A stretch of 46,576 nt of DNA, taken from positions 1 through 46,576 of the forward strand of contig CAAGHC010000050.1 of NCBI GenBank assembly GCA_900769565.1. The letters run 5' to 3'. The translations under genes were made by a program, and so were the position numbers. Position 1 is the stretch's first letter, and every line of letters starts with the position of its first letter. The stretch is from Clostridia bacterium. Lineage in GTDB: Bacteria; Bacillota; Clostridia; Christensenellales; Borkfalkiaceae. This document shows, in pieces, positions 7,614-16,222 of the stretch. Below the pieces are notes generated by a model. It saw only the letters and a program-made list of their open reading frames with translations. It was not told the origin of the DNA and made no database searches.

Positions 7614-9056
7614 ATGAATTACAGAATGGTGTTTAACATACTCGGTAAAACTTTGCTAATTTTAGCAGTTTTAATGTGTTTGCCCCTATTCGTAGGGCTT
7701 TATTACCGAGAAAATTCATCTTTTGATTATTTAATACCCATTGCAGGGCTAATAGCGATAGGGTTACCTTTGTCAATGCTCAAAATCAAAGACAAGTCGA
7801 TATACGCTAAAGAAGGGTTTGTAATCGTTGCGCTAGCGTGGATATTTATGTCGCTCGTTGGCTGTGTACCCTTTATTTTGAGTGGTTCGATACCTAACTT
7901 TGCAGATGCGCTGTTTGAAACGGTTTCGGGCTTTACTACGACGGGTGCGTCGGTGCTTTCCGACATTGAAAGTTTATCCAAGTCGATATTATTTTGGCGT
8001 TCGTTTACCCATTGGATAGGGGGTATGGGCGTGCTTGTTTTCGTGCTCGCAGTAACGCCTAAATATCAAAGTGGAATAATGCACGTTTTCCGTTCGGAAG
8101 CGCCCGGTCCGTCCGTGAGTAAACTAGTTAGTAAACTTACGCATACGGCTAGAATTTTGTATTCTATTTATATAGTGCTAACCATTATAGAAACGGTGCT
8201 TTTGCGACTTGGTGGTATGCCCCTTTTCGATAGTGTTACACATGCGTTTTCTACTGCGGGAACGGGTGGCTTTGGAATAAAAAATAACAGCATTGCTTTT
8301 TACGATAGCGTTTATATAGAAATGGTTATAGCAACGTTTATGTTCCTTTTCGGTATAAACTTTAACGTCTTTTATTTAATGCTTATCGGCAACTTTAAAA
8401 AGGCGTTTAAGAATGAAGAACTTATCGCTTATTTTTCCATTGTCGTTGGCGCAACTTTAATAATTGCCGTAAATATTTTAAGTAGTGTGGCATCCTTTGG
8501 TCAAGCCGTAAGATATTCTTTCTTCCAAGTAACTAGCATAAGTTCAACTACCGGCTTTTCATCGGTTGATTTTGATAAGTGGCCAACTTTTTCAAAGAGT
8601 ATTATCGTGGTTTTGATGATTGTTGGTGCGTGTGGTGGTTCTACCGGTGGTGGCATTAAGGCTTCAAGACTAGTTATGATGTTTAAGTCGGCTATCGCAG
8701 ATATTAGACGATTAATTCATCCTAGAGCCGTGGTGTCACCAAAATTTGAAGGGGAATTACTAGATAAGGACACCGAACGCAACTTGCACACCTACTTTAT
8801 TTTATGGGTGCTTATCGTCGTTTTAACGACCGTACTTTTATCGCTTGACGTCAATGATTTTTTCACTAATTTTTCAGCGTCTTTAGCGTGTATAGGTAAT
8901 GTCGGTCCGGGCTTTAACTTGGTTGGACCTATGTGTAATTACGCTTTGTATCAACCACTTTCAAAAGTGCTACTTTCTTTCGTTATGTTGTCGGGAAGAT
9001 TAGAGATTTTCCCCATGATAATCTTATTTGCTCCAAGAACTTGGAGACGTGCTTAA
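7614..9056 (+). CDS. trkH: Trk potassium uptake channel subunit TrkH
   Basis: This integral membrane channel-like subunit carries K+ inward. The 480-residue protein has repeated membrane-loop-membrane units with selectivity-filter segments of the TrkH/KtrB family, visible as TTTGASV, STAGTGGFG, SSTTGFSS and an IGNVGPGFN motif near the C terminus. A conserved GGSTGGGIK segment follows the third filter. It begins one base after the trkA stop and so is translationally coupled to its regulator. It ends with a short basic tail. No terminator with a T run was found. The bases at 9070-9099 can form an ACCGTG/CACGGT hairpin, after which the next operon's promoter begins. Confidence 0.93.
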   Translation: MNYRMVFNILGKTLLILAVLMCLPLFVGLYYRENSSFDYLIPIAGLIAIGLPLSMLKIKDKSIYAKEGFVIVALAWIFMSLVGCVPFILSGSIPNFADALFETVSGFTTTGASVLSDIESLSKSILFWRSFTHWIGGMGVLVFVLAVTPKYQSGIMHVFRSEAPGPSVSKLVSKLTHTARILYSIYIVLTIIETVLLRLGGMPLFDSVTHAFSTAGTGGFGIKNNSIAFYDSVYIEMVIATFMFLFGINFNVFYLMLIGNFKKAFKNEELIAYFSIVVGATLIIAVNILSSVASFGQAVRYSFFQVTSISSTTGFSSVDFDKWPTFSKSIIVVLMIVGACGGSTGGGIKASRLVMMFKSAIADIRRLIHPRAVVSPKFEGELLDKDTERNLHTYFILWVLIVVLTTVLLSLDVNDFFTNFSASLACIGNVGPGFNLVGPMCNYALYQPLSKVLLSFVMLSGRLEIFPMIILFAPRTWRRA

Positions 9057-9105
9057 AAAAATTTATTCACCGTGCTCGTTTTAGCGAAAAATCACGGTAA
9101 ATTGT

Positions 9106-9135
9106 TTGACAATTTTTGGCGTAAAATGTTATACT
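9106..9135 (+). promoter_or_regulatory. Promoter of the purine operon
   Basis: TTGACA at 9106-9111 and TATACT at 9130-9135 are 18 bp apart, with an extended TG at 9127-9128. The start of transcription would be near 9142, just before the riboswitch. Confidence 0.85.
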
Positions 9136-9162
9136 GTACGTGTTCGAAATAATTGATGTTTT

Positions 9163-9262
9163 TTGCAACTGACGGATGAATAGGTGAAACCTATGGGAAG
9201 TAAAAAACAGAATAGTTTTGTCGACCGTCTGGGCAGTTTGTTTTTTCAAACTGCCCTTTTTT
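9163..9262 (+). promoter_or_regulatory. ZTP (pfl) riboswitch
   Basis: The leader has the conserved elements of the ZTP-sensing pfl RNA. ACTGACGGA at 9168-9176 is followed by a small hairpin (ATAGGT 9180-9185 with ACCTAT 9189-9194), GGGAAGT at 9195-9201, then a variable linker and the hallmark CGACCGTCTGGGCA at 9222-9234. GACGG (9171-9175) can pair with CCGTC (9225-9229), as in the known pseudoknot. The conserved GGGC also forms the 5' arm of the terminator at 9231-9262, so ligand binding and termination are mutually exclusive and the switch should turn the operon ON. ZMP/ZTP accumulates when 10-formyl-THF is short, which matches the downstream purine genes and fhs. Confidence 0.92.
9231..9262 (+). 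terminator. Riboswitch-controlled terminator
   Basis: GGGCAGTTTG at 9231-9240 pairs perfectly with CAAACTGCCC at 9247-9256 around a T6 loop and runs into six Ts. Its 5' arm overlaps the aptamer core. Confidence 0.93.
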
Positions 9263-9291
9263 AAATTTAACGTTAAAGGAGAACTGCTTTC

Positions 9292-9786
9292 ATGAAAAAA
9301 GTTGCGGTTGTAATGGGTAGCGACAGCGACCTTAAGGTTGTTGAAAAGGCTATTGAAACTCTTAAAAATTACGGTGTGGAAACCGAAGTTCACGTGTTTT
9401 CCGCACATAGAACGCCGGTTGAGGCAAAGGACTTTACCGTGTCCGCAAGGGAAAACGGTATAGGCGTTATAATAGCGTGCGCAGGTAAGGCTGCACATCT
9501 TGCAGGGGCAATCGCTGCAAACACTACTCTTCCCGTAATCGGCATTCCGATAAAGGCTAGCGCGCTTGAAGGTATGGATGCGCTTTTATCTACAGTCCAA
9601 ATGCCTGCAGGTATTCCCGTAGCGACCGTTGCTATCGACGGCGCTGAAAACGCTGCGCTTTTAGCGTTACAAATTCTCGGCGTTACCGACCTTGACATTG
9701 CTCAAAAGTTGCAGTCGGCACGTGACGATAAAAAGGTTAAGATTTTAGAAAAAGATAGAGAAATCAACGCAAGATTTAAGCAATAA
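9292..9786 (+). CDS. purE: N5-carboxyaminoimidazole ribonucleotide mutase
   Basis: PurE forms 4-carboxy-aminoimidazole ribonucleotide (CAIR) in de novo purine synthesis. The 164-residue protein has the conserved MGSDSD phosphate site at residues 8-13, the SAHRTP motif and a GKAAHLAGA loop. The AAHL pattern resembles class I enzymes, which rearrange N5-CAIR made by PurK, more than class II enzymes, which use carbon dioxide directly. No purK lies in this window, so the class is left open. It is the first gene of the operon, 30 bases after the riboswitch terminator, with an AAAGGAG ribosome site. A hairpin lies between it and purF. Confidence 0.93.
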   Translation: MKKVAVVMGSDSDLKVVEKAIETLKNYGVETEVHVFSAHRTPVEAKDFTVSARENGIGVIIACAGKAAHLAGAIAANTTLPVIGIPIKASALEGMDALLSTVQMPAGIPVATVAIDGAENAALLALQILGVTDLDIAQKLQSARDDKKVKILEKDREINARFKQ

Positions 9787-9793
9787 AAAAATC

Positions 9794-9826
9794 GAAAAGT
9801 GAAGGCTAAACCGTTCTTCACTTTTC
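9794..9826 (+). terminator. Hairpin between purE and purF
   Basis: GAAAAGTGAAG at 9794-9804 pairs perfectly with CTTCACTTTTC at 9816-9826. The following bases (TGTGTT) are only partly T-rich, so it may be a processing or stabilising stem or a partial terminator that lowers expression of the distal genes. Confidence 0.5.
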
Positions 9827-9861
9827 TGTGTTAAAGAGTGTATTTTTTTGGAGGATAATTT

Positions 9862-11307
9862 ATGGACAGAATACACGAAGAATGTGGTGTTTTCGGCGTA
9901 TACGCTACCGAAAGACAAAACGTTGCGAGCATGACCTATTACGGGTTGTACGCACTTCAACATCGTGGGCAAGACAGTTCGGGCATAGTCGTTAACGACG
10001 GAGGCGTGTTCACCACTCATAAGGACTTGGGGTTGGTTGGCGACGTGTTCAGTAAAGAAGTGCTTGCAAGTCTCGGCCACGGGAAAATTGCAGTAGGGCA
10101 CGTTCGTGCAGGCGCAAAGGGGACGATAACCCACGTTAACGCTCAACCACTCGTAGTTAACCACGTTAAGGGTAGTATGGCGGTTGCATACAACGGCAAT
10201 CTCGTTAACAAAAATCAACTTCGTACCGAACTTGAACTTCAAGGCGCAATATTCCACTCTACGGGTGCGACCGAGGTAATAGCGCACGAGATTATTAAAG
10301 AAAGGCTTAAAGCCCCGTCAATAGAACGTGCGATTATATCTGCAATGAATAGTTTGCAAGGCGCTTACTGTATAGTTGCAATGTCGCCCACCAAACTTAT
10401 AGCGGCAAGAGACCCCAACGGATTTAGACCGCTTTGCTTTGGACAGACGGAGGACGGCTCGTACGTAGTAGCCTCGGAAAGTTGTGCTTTAGATGCTGTC
10501 GGCGCAAAATTAATAAGAGACGTTATGCCTGGTGAAGTAGTAGTGTTCGACGCTATGGGCGTTCGTTCCATGACAGACCATTGTGGAAAGAAGAAAATGA
10601 GTGCGTGCATATTCGAATTCGTTTATAATGCAAGGCCCGACTCGGTTATAGACGGCTATTCAGTACACGAGGCTAGGGTTGAGATGGGCAGATATCTTGC
10701 TAGAAAGCATCCCGTTGATGCGGACGTTGTTATAAGCGTTCCCGACTCTGGTAACGACGCTGCGATAGGTTATGCTAGGGAATCTGGTATCCCTTACGAA
10801 ATGGGCTTTTTGAAAAATAAATATATCGGCAGAACCTTTATTTTCCCCGACCAAAAGGACAGGGAAGACCAAGTAAGAAAAAAACTTAACCCGATAGCGG
10901 CGGTTGTTAGGGGTAAGCGTGTAGTTATGGTTGACGATTCAATCGTTAGGGGAACTACGAGTGGCAGGGTAGTAAAACTTTTAAGAGAGGCTGGCGCTAC
11001 CGAAGTGCACTTTATGGTTTCTTCTCCACCATTCCTATTCCCGTGCTATTACGGAACGGATATAAAGAGCAAGGAAGTGCTCATTGCTAACAATCACTCG
11101 ATAGAAGAAATTCGTCAAATAGTAGGCGTTGATACGTTAGGTTATTTAGACCTTAACGATTTGAAGAAAATAGCGCTTATGGACGGCAAGAACAGTTATT
11201 GTTACGCATGTTTTGACGGCAAATACTCAACTGAAGTTCCGTCGGAAGAAGTTAAGAACAAATTTGAAAACAAAATAGACATAGAAAAAAATACAAAACG
11301 TCATTGA
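9862..11307 (+). CDS. purF: Amidophosphoribosyltransferase
   Basis: PurF makes phosphoribosylamine from PRPP and glutamine, the committing step of purine synthesis. A seven-residue propeptide precedes Cys8 (HEECGVFG), which would be the N-terminal nucleophile after self-cleavage. The N-terminal glutaminase domain contains the HRGQDSSGI segment. The phosphoribosyltransferase domain has the VVMVDDSIVRGTT PRPP loop at about residues 354-366. Four cysteines matching the oxygen-sensitive 4Fe-4S ligands of the Bacillus enzyme are present: in SACIFEF, in FPCYYG, and a CYAC pair near residue 450. This fits an anaerobe. The length of 481 residues is usual. The ribosome site is TTGGAGGA. Confidence 0.95.
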   Translation: MDRIHEECGVFGVYATERQNVASMTYYGLYALQHRGQDSSGIVVNDGGVFTTHKDLGLVGDVFSKEVLASLGHGKIAVGHVRAGAKGTITHVNAQPLVVNHVKGSMAVAYNGNLVNKNQLRTELELQGAIFHSTGATEVIAHEIIKERLKAPSIERAIISAMNSLQGAYCIVAMSPTKLIAARDPNGFRPLCFGQTEDGSYVVASESCALDAVGAKLIRDVMPGEVVVFDAMGVRSMTDHCGKKKMSACIFEFVYNARPDSVIDGYSVHEARVEMGRYLARKHPVDADVVISVPDSGNDAAIGYARESGIPYEMGFLKNKYIGRTFIFPDQKDREDQVRKKLNPIAAVVRGKRVVMVDDSIVRGTTSGRVVKLLREAGATEVHFMVSSPPFLFPCYYGTDIKSKEVLIANNHSIEEIRQIVGVDTLGYLDLNDLKKIALMDGKNSYCYACFDGKYSTEVPSEEVKNKFENKIDIEKNTKRH

Positions 11308-11325
11308 TAAAAAGGGAGTTTAATT

Positions 11326-12360
11326 ATGGAAAAAAGTTTCAGCGAAAGCTACAAGCAAGCAGGTGTTGACATTACCGCAGGTTATAAAGCGGTAGAACTT
11401 ATGAAAAGCCACATCAAAAGAACGATTACCGACGGCGTATGCTCGGATATCGGTGGTTTTGGTGGTCTTTTCAAACTTGGCAAGGTTAAAAACCCCGTAC
11501 TTGTTTCCGGAACGGACGGCGTAGGTACTAAACTTAAAATCGCATTCTTGATGGATAAGCACAATACCGTTGGTATCGATTGCGTTGCAATGTGTGTAAA
11601 CGACGTTATTTGTTGCGGTGCAAAACCCCTTTTCTTCCTTGACTACGTTGCAGTTGGTAAAAACGTTCCCGAAAGAGTAGCGTCTATCGTTGAAGGCGTT
11701 GCAGAAGGTTGCGTTCAAGCAGGTTGCGCACTTATCGGTGGCGAAACTGCAGAAATGCCTGGTTTTTATCCCGTTGACGAATACGACCTTGCAGGTTTCT
11801 CTGTTGGCGTAGTAGACAAAAAGAAAATTTTAGATAACAAACAAATGAAAGAAGGGGACGTTATTATCGCACTTGCATCTAGTGGTGTTCACAGTAACGG
11901 TTTCTCTTTAGTAAGAAAGGTTTTCGACGTGGAAAACGCTGACCTTAAAACCCCCATGGAAGAACTTGGTGGAAAGAGCCTTGGCGAAACTTTGTTAACC
12001 CCGACTAAAATTTACGTTCGCTCTATTTTAAGCCTTATTGAAAAGGTTAAAGTTAAGGGCATTTCTCATATCACGGGTGGTGGTTTTTACGAAAATATTC
12101 CGAGATGTATCCCCGACGGTTTGAGCGCAAAGATTGACAAAGCGTCGGTTAAAATTCTTCCCATATTCAAACTTTTGGCTAAAACGGGCAACGTTTGCGA
12201 AAGAGATATGTTTAACACTTTCAACATGGGCGTTGGTATGTGCGTAGTAGTAGATAAAAAGGATGCTGATAAAGCAGTTTCTATTCTTCGCGCTAATGGT
12301 GAAGATGCTTACGTAATGGGCGAAATCGTTCGTTCGGACGTAAAGATTACTATTGAATAA
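11326..12360 (+). CDS. purM: Phosphoribosylformylglycinamidine cyclo-ligase
   Basis: PurM closes the imidazole ring to give AIR, using ATP. The 344-residue protein has the family's N-terminal SYKQAGVDI start and the LVSGTDGVGTKLKIA phosphate-binding segment at about residues 58-72. A CGAKPLFFLDY strand and the GGETAEMPGFY motif follow. The C-terminal domain has HITGGGFYENIPRC. It begins 18 bases after purF with an AAAGGGAG ribosome site, within the operon. It belongs to the same fold family as the PurL synthetase domains encoded further down. Nothing about it is unusual. Confidence 0.95.
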   Translation: MEKSFSESYKQAGVDITAGYKAVELMKSHIKRTITDGVCSDIGGFGGLFKLGKVKNPVLVSGTDGVGTKLKIAFLMDKHNTVGIDCVAMCVNDVICCGAKPLFFLDYVAVGKNVPERVASIVEGVAEGCVQAGCALIGGETAEMPGFYPVDEYDLAGFSVGVVDKKKILDNKQMKEGDVIIALASSGVHSNGFSLVRKVFDVENADLKTPMEELGGKSLGETLLTPTKIYVRSILSLIEKVKVKGISHITGGGFYENIPRCIPDGLSAKIDKASVKILPIFKLLAKTGNVCERDMFNTFNMGVGMCVVVDKKDADKAVSILRANGEDAYVMGEIVRSDVKITIE

Positions 12361-12378
12361 TAAACAAAACGGTGCGTT

Positions 12379-13005
12379 ATGAGTAATTGCTGTGCAGAAA
12401 AAATCAAGGTTGCCGTGCTCGTTTCGGGTGGCGGAACTAATCTTCAAGCGCTTATCGATTTTGAAAGGGCGGGCAAACTTAAAAGTGGAAATATTGTAAA
12501 AGTTATTTCTAGCAAAGAAGGTGTTTTTGCGCTTGAAAGGGCAAAAAAAGCAGGTATTGACACCGCCGTTGTTCAAAAGAAAGGTAAAAGCCAAATCGAA
12601 TTTGAAAGCGGGATTATATCCGAACTTGAGCGTTCGGGTGCGCAAGTTATCGTTCTTGCAGGGTTTATGAGCATTTTATCTAAAGATTTTACCGATAGGT
12701 ACGTCGATAGGATAATAAACGTTCATCCTGCGCTTATACCTAGTTTTTGCGGTGAAGGTTTTTACGGTCTGCACGTACATGAAAAAGCACTTGAATACGG
12801 CGTTAAAGTTACGGGCGCTACCGTGCATTTCGTAAACGAAATTGCAGACGGCGGACGAATTATAATGCAAAAGGCAGTAGCCGTTAAGGACGGTGATACG
12901 CCTGAAATTTTACAAAAAAGAGTAATGGAAAAAGCCGAGTGGAAAATTCTTCCTGCGTCGCTTGAAAAGGTATGTAAGAATTTAATTAAGGAGTGTAAAC
13001 AATGA
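12379..13005 (+). CDS. purN: Phosphoribosylglycinamide formyltransferase, folate-dependent
   Basis: PurN transfers a formyl group from 10-formyl-THF to GAR, the third step of the pathway. The N terminus has the VSGGGTNLQALID nucleotide-binding motif. The catalytic segment IINVHPALIPSF holds the conserved Asn-x-His, and the later IADGGRIIMQ segment supplies the conserved aspartate. The length of 208 residues is normal. Its cofactor is the product of the fhs gene at the end of the same operon. The TGA stop overlaps the ATG of the next gene (ATGA at 13002-13005), which points to translational coupling. The first residues before the fold (MSNCCAEK) are a short extra tail. Confidence 0.94.
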   Translation: MSNCCAEKIKVAVLVSGGGTNLQALIDFERAGKLKSGNIVKVISSKEGVFALERAKKAGIDTAVVQKKGKSQIEFESGIISELERSGAQVIVLAGFMSILSKDFTDRYVDRIINVHPALIPSFCGEGFYGLHVHEKALEYGVKVTGATVHFVNEIADGGRIIMQKAVAVKDGDTPEILQKRVMEKAEWKILPASLEKVCKNLIKECKQ

Positions 13006-13739
13006 GCGTTAAAGGATTAAACAACATTAAAGATTTGCTTTGCAATAATACTTATCCCGGTAGGGGAATTATCGTGGGCAAGAGTGCTGACGGTAAGAGT
13101 GCAATGATTGCTTACTTTATTATGGGCAGAAGTGCAAATAGCCGTAACCGTATTTTCCAAAGATACGAAGGTGGTATGAGAACTAAAGCGTTTGACGAAA
13201 GCAAACTGGAAGACCCAAGCCTTATCATTTACAATCCTTATTTGGAATGTGGTTGCTCTGATATAGTTACTAACGGTGACCAAACGGATACGGTGTTTAA
13301 CTATATCAAAGAACACGGTGACGACGGTTTTTCTTTTGAAAAATCACTTCATACCCGTGAATTTGAACCCGATTGCCCCAACTATACGCCTAGAATTTCA
13401 GCAATGTTAAACTACGGTTTTGAAGGCAAAGTGTTCAATTATAAAATGTCTATTCTAAAAAGTAGCGACGGCAACCCCGAAGTTTGCGATAGATATTTTT
13501 ATTCGTATACCCCGATTGACGGGCTTGGACATTTTATCCATACTTACGAATGCGACGGTAACCCTATTCCGTCTTTCTATGGCGAGCCTGAAAGGGTGAT
13601 TATGCCTAACACGGCGAAAGAACTTGCAGACGTGGTTTGGGAAAACTTGAATAACGACAACAAAGTATCTCTTTTCGTTAGAGTAGTTCCACTCGACGGT
13701 GGCAAGGCAGAAGAAATTATCATCAATAAAAACAAATAG
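13002..13739 (+). CDS. purO: IMP cyclohydrolase, PurO-like (archaeal-type fold)
   Basis: This 245-residue protein catalyses, by family inference, the last step of IMP synthesis, closing FAICAR to IMP. It is not related to the N-terminal domain of normal bacterial PurH. Instead it shows features of the IMP cyclohydrolase family typified by methanogen PurO: a YPGRGIIVGKS start, an AYFIMGRSANSRNR segment at about residues 36-50, and a LIIYNPYLEC strand. It overlaps purN by four bases and sits directly before a separate AICAR transformylase gene, so the two together replace bifunctional PurH. The symbol follows the archaeal gene; database names in Clostridia vary. The overall call is strong because of the context. 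Confidence 0.85.
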   Translation: MSVKGLNNIKDLLCNNTYPGRGIIVGKSADGKSAMIAYFIMGRSANSRNRIFQRYEGGMRTKAFDESKLEDPSLIIYNPYLECGCSDIVTNGDQTDTVFNYIKEHGDDGFSFEKSLHTREFEPDCPNYTPRISAMLNYGFEGKVFNYKMSILKSSDGNPEVCDRYFYSYTPIDGLGHFIHTYECDGNPIPSFYGEPERVIMPNTAKELADVVWENLNNDNKVSLFVRVVPLDGGKAEEIIINKNK

Positions 13740-13748
13740 GAGAAAAAC

Positions 13749-14936
13749 ATGAAAGAGTTCGAATTAAAGTACGGTTGTAACCCCAACCAAAAACCTGCTA
13801 AAATTTATATGAACGGGGATAAGGAATTACCCGTAACCATACTTAACGGTAAACCCGGATATATTAACTTTTTAGATGCTTTTAACTCTTGGCAGTTAGT
13901 TAAGGAACTTAAAGAAGCAACGGGCAAAGTTTGCGCAACTTCCTTTAAGCACGTTAGCCCTGCAGGTGCGGCAGTTGGTAATAAACTTTCTGAAATTGAA
14001 AAGAGAGCGTGTTTTGTAGACGATATCGAAGGTCTTGACGATTCTCCTATGGCGTGTGCGTACGCAAGGGCAAGGGGTGCTGACAGAATGAGTTCTTTCG
14101 GCGACTGGATTGCTCTATCCGACGAATGCGATAAAACGACTGCTATGATTATTAAAAGAGAAGTTTCCGACGGTGTAATCGCTCCGTCGTATTCGCCCGA
14201 AGCGCTTGAAATTTTGAAGGCAAAGAGAAACGGAACTTATAACGTAGTTCAAATCGACCCCGATTACGTGCCTGAAGAAAGAGAAGTTAAGCAAGTTTTC
14301 GGCGTTAACTTTGAACAGGGTAGAAACAACTTTAAAATTGATAGGGAATTAGTTACCAAACAAGTTGTTACGGCTAACAAAAATCTTCCCGAAAGCGCTA
14401 TTCAAGATTTAATCATTGCGTTAATAACCTTAAAATATACTCAATCTAACTCTGTTTGCTTTGCTCATAACGGTCAAGCAATAGGCGTTGGTGCAGGTCA
14501 ACAATCTAGAATTCACTGTACTAGACTAGCAGGTAGTAAGGCAGATAACTGGTTCTTGCGTCAATGCGATAAAGTGTTAAATCTTCCTTTCCTTCCCACG
14601 CTTGGTAGGCCTGATAGAAATAACGTTACCGATATTTACATTTCGGATGAATGTGAAGATTTATTAGAAGACGGCGTATGGCAAAAATATTTTACAGTTA
14701 AGCCCGACCTATTCACTAGAGAAGATAAAAAAGCAGTATTAAAGAAGATAAGTGGCGTTGCGCTCGGTTCTGACGCATTCTTCCCCTTCTCTGACAATAT
14801 TGAACGTGCTAAAAAGAGCGGTGTAAGTTATATTGCTCAACCGGGTGGCTCTGTTCGTGACGACCTTGTTATCGAGGCTTGTGACGAACGTGATATGGTT
14901 ATGTCCTTTACGGGTATGAGATTATTCCACCACTAA
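13749..14936 (+). CDS. purH: AICAR transformylase, stand-alone (PurH C-terminal domain type)
   Basis: The enzyme transfers a formyl group from 10-formyl-THF to AICAR (ZMP), giving FAICAR. At 395 residues it carries only the transformylase part of PurH. The first residues, MKEFELKYGCNPNQKPA, already belong to that domain, and the MGS-like cyclohydrolase domain of about 200 residues is absent. The catalytic TSFKHVSPAGAA segment with Lys-His lies at about residues 65-76. The C terminus has SDAFFPFSDNIERA and QPGGSVRDD. It starts 10 bases after purO with a TAGGAGAA ribosome site. Its substrate ZMP is the precursor of the riboswitch ligand ZTP, so lack of folate here would directly activate the operon. 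Confidence 0.92.
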   Translation: MKEFELKYGCNPNQKPAKIYMNGDKELPVTILNGKPGYINFLDAFNSWQLVKELKEATGKVCATSFKHVSPAGAAVGNKLSEIEKRACFVDDIEGLDDSPMACAYARARGADRMSSFGDWIALSDECDKTTAMIIKREVSDGVIAPSYSPEALEILKAKRNGTYNVVQIDPDYVPEEREVKQVFGVNFEQGRNNFKIDRELVTKQVVTANKNLPESAIQDLIIALITLKYTQSNSVCFAHNGQAIGVGAGQQSRIHCTRLAGSKADNWFLRQCDKVLNLPFLPTLGRPDRNNVTDIYISDECEDLLEDGVWQKYFTVKPDLFTREDKKAVLKKISGVALGSDAFFPFSDNIERAKKSGVSYIAQPGGSVRDDLVIEACDERDMVMSFTGMRLFHH

Positions 14937-14951
14937 TATTGGGAGATAAAA

Positions 14952-16220
14952 ATGAGAGTTCTTGTAGTAGGTAACGGCGGTAGAGAACACGCCATTATAC
15001 AAAGTTTAAAAAAGAGTAAAAAGATAAGTAAATTGTTCTGTCTTGCAGGTAACGGTGGTATCGCAAACGACGCTGAAATCGTAGACATGAACGTTAAGGA
15101 CGTAGAAAAGGTTAGCGAATGGGCAAAGGAAAACGCTATCGACTTTGCAGTAGTTGCGCCCGACGACCCGTTAGTGCTTGGCGCTGTTGACCTTTTAGAA
15201 GAAAAAGGTATTCCTTGTTTTGGACCGAGAAAGGATGCTGCAATCATTGAAGGTAGTAAGATTTTCTCTAAAAATTTAATGAAAAAGTACGGCATTCCTA
15301 CGGCAGAGTATGAAACTTTCTCGGATATGGAAAGTGCGCTTAAATACCTTGAAACTGCTAGTATGCCTATCGTTATTAAAGCAGACGGGCTTGCGCTCGG
15401 TAAGGGCGTTATAATTGCAGAAGATAAGGAACAAGCAATTGATGCCGTTAAGTCTATGATGGAAGACAAAGTTTTCGGTGCGTCTGGCTCTAACGTGGTA
15501 ATCGAAGAGTTTTTGACAGGTCCGGAAGTTTCCGTTCTTTCCTTTACCGACGGTAAGACGTTAGTGCCTATGGTATCGTCCATGGACCACAAGCGTGCGC
15601 TAGATAACGACCAAGGCTTGAACACGGGTGGTATGGGTACGGTTGCGCCTAACCCTTATTACACCGAAGAAATTGCTAAAGAGTGTATGGAAAAGATTTT
15701 CCTTCCCACGATGGATGCAATGAATAAGGAAGGTAGGACGTTTAAGGGTTGTTTATACTTCGGCTTAATGCTCACACCGAAAGGACCTAAAGTAATCGAG
15801 TATAATTGCAGATTTGGCGACCCTGAAACTCAAGTAGTTCTTCCATTACTTAAAACCGACCTTTTTGAAATTATGCAAGCAGTTGCTAAAGAAAGGCTTG
15901 CTGATATAAAGGTAGAATTTATGAATAAGAGCGCTTGTTGTGTAATTATGGCAAGCAAGGGCTATCCCGCATCTTATGAAAAAGGTTATCCTATAACCTT
16001 TAAGACGAGCAGAAAGAACGTTTTCGTTGCAGGGGCAAAACTTGATAACGGCGTACTTAAAACTAACGGTGGTAGGGTGCTAGGTGTAACTGCAATTGCA
16101 GGTAATCTAGAAAAAGCAATTAAAAAGGCTTATAAAAAGACAAGTAAAATCAGTTTTGAAAACGCTTACATGAGAAGTGATATCGGCGCTAGAGCGTTAA
16201 AAGCATACGGAGAAAAATAA
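14952..16220 (+). CDS. purD: Phosphoribosylamine-glycine ligase
   Basis: PurD joins glycine to phosphoribosylamine with ATP to form GAR. The protein is a 422-residue ATP-grasp enzyme. It begins MRVLVVGNGGREHAI, the GAR synthetase signature. The central PIVIKADGLALGKGVIIA segment, about residues 138-155, forms the ATP-grasp loop, and NTGGMGTVAP and YNCRFGDPETQVVLP follow as conserved family motifs. It starts 15 bases after the AICAR transformylase gene (GGGAGA ribosome site) and ends two bases before purL. It is a single-domain enzyme, as in most bacteria, with no fusion to PurM or PurN. Confidence 0.95.
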   Translation: MRVLVVGNGGREHAIIQSLKKSKKISKLFCLAGNGGIANDAEIVDMNVKDVEKVSEWAKENAIDFAVVAPDDPLVLGAVDLLEEKGIPCFGPRKDAAIIEGSKIFSKNLMKKYGIPTAEYETFSDMESALKYLETASMPIVIKADGLALGKGVIIAEDKEQAIDAVKSMMEDKVFGASGSNVVIEEFLTGPEVSVLSFTDGKTLVPMVSSMDHKRALDNDQGLNTGGMGTVAPNPYYTEEIAKECMEKIFLPTMDAMNKEGRTFKGCLYFGLMLTPKGPKVIEYNCRFGDPETQVVLPLLKTDLFEIMQAVAKERLADIKVEFMNKSACCVIMASKGYPASYEKGYPITFKTSRKNVFVAGAKLDNGVLKTNGGRVLGVTAIAGNLEKAIKKAYKKTSKISFENAYMRSDIGARALKAYGEK

Positions 16221-16222
16221 TT

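Noticed and set aside
9745..10287. 180-residue minus-strand frame over purE-purF
   Set aside because: Overlaps two real genes and the hairpin between them; no motif or ribosome site.
12028..12645. 205-residue minus-strand frame across purM-purN
   Set aside because: It spans two real genes and their boundary on the other strand; Phe/Asn-rich and without family motifs.
14933..15625. 230-residue minus-strand frame inside purD
   Set aside because: Ser/Leu-rich antisense shadow of a conserved enzyme.
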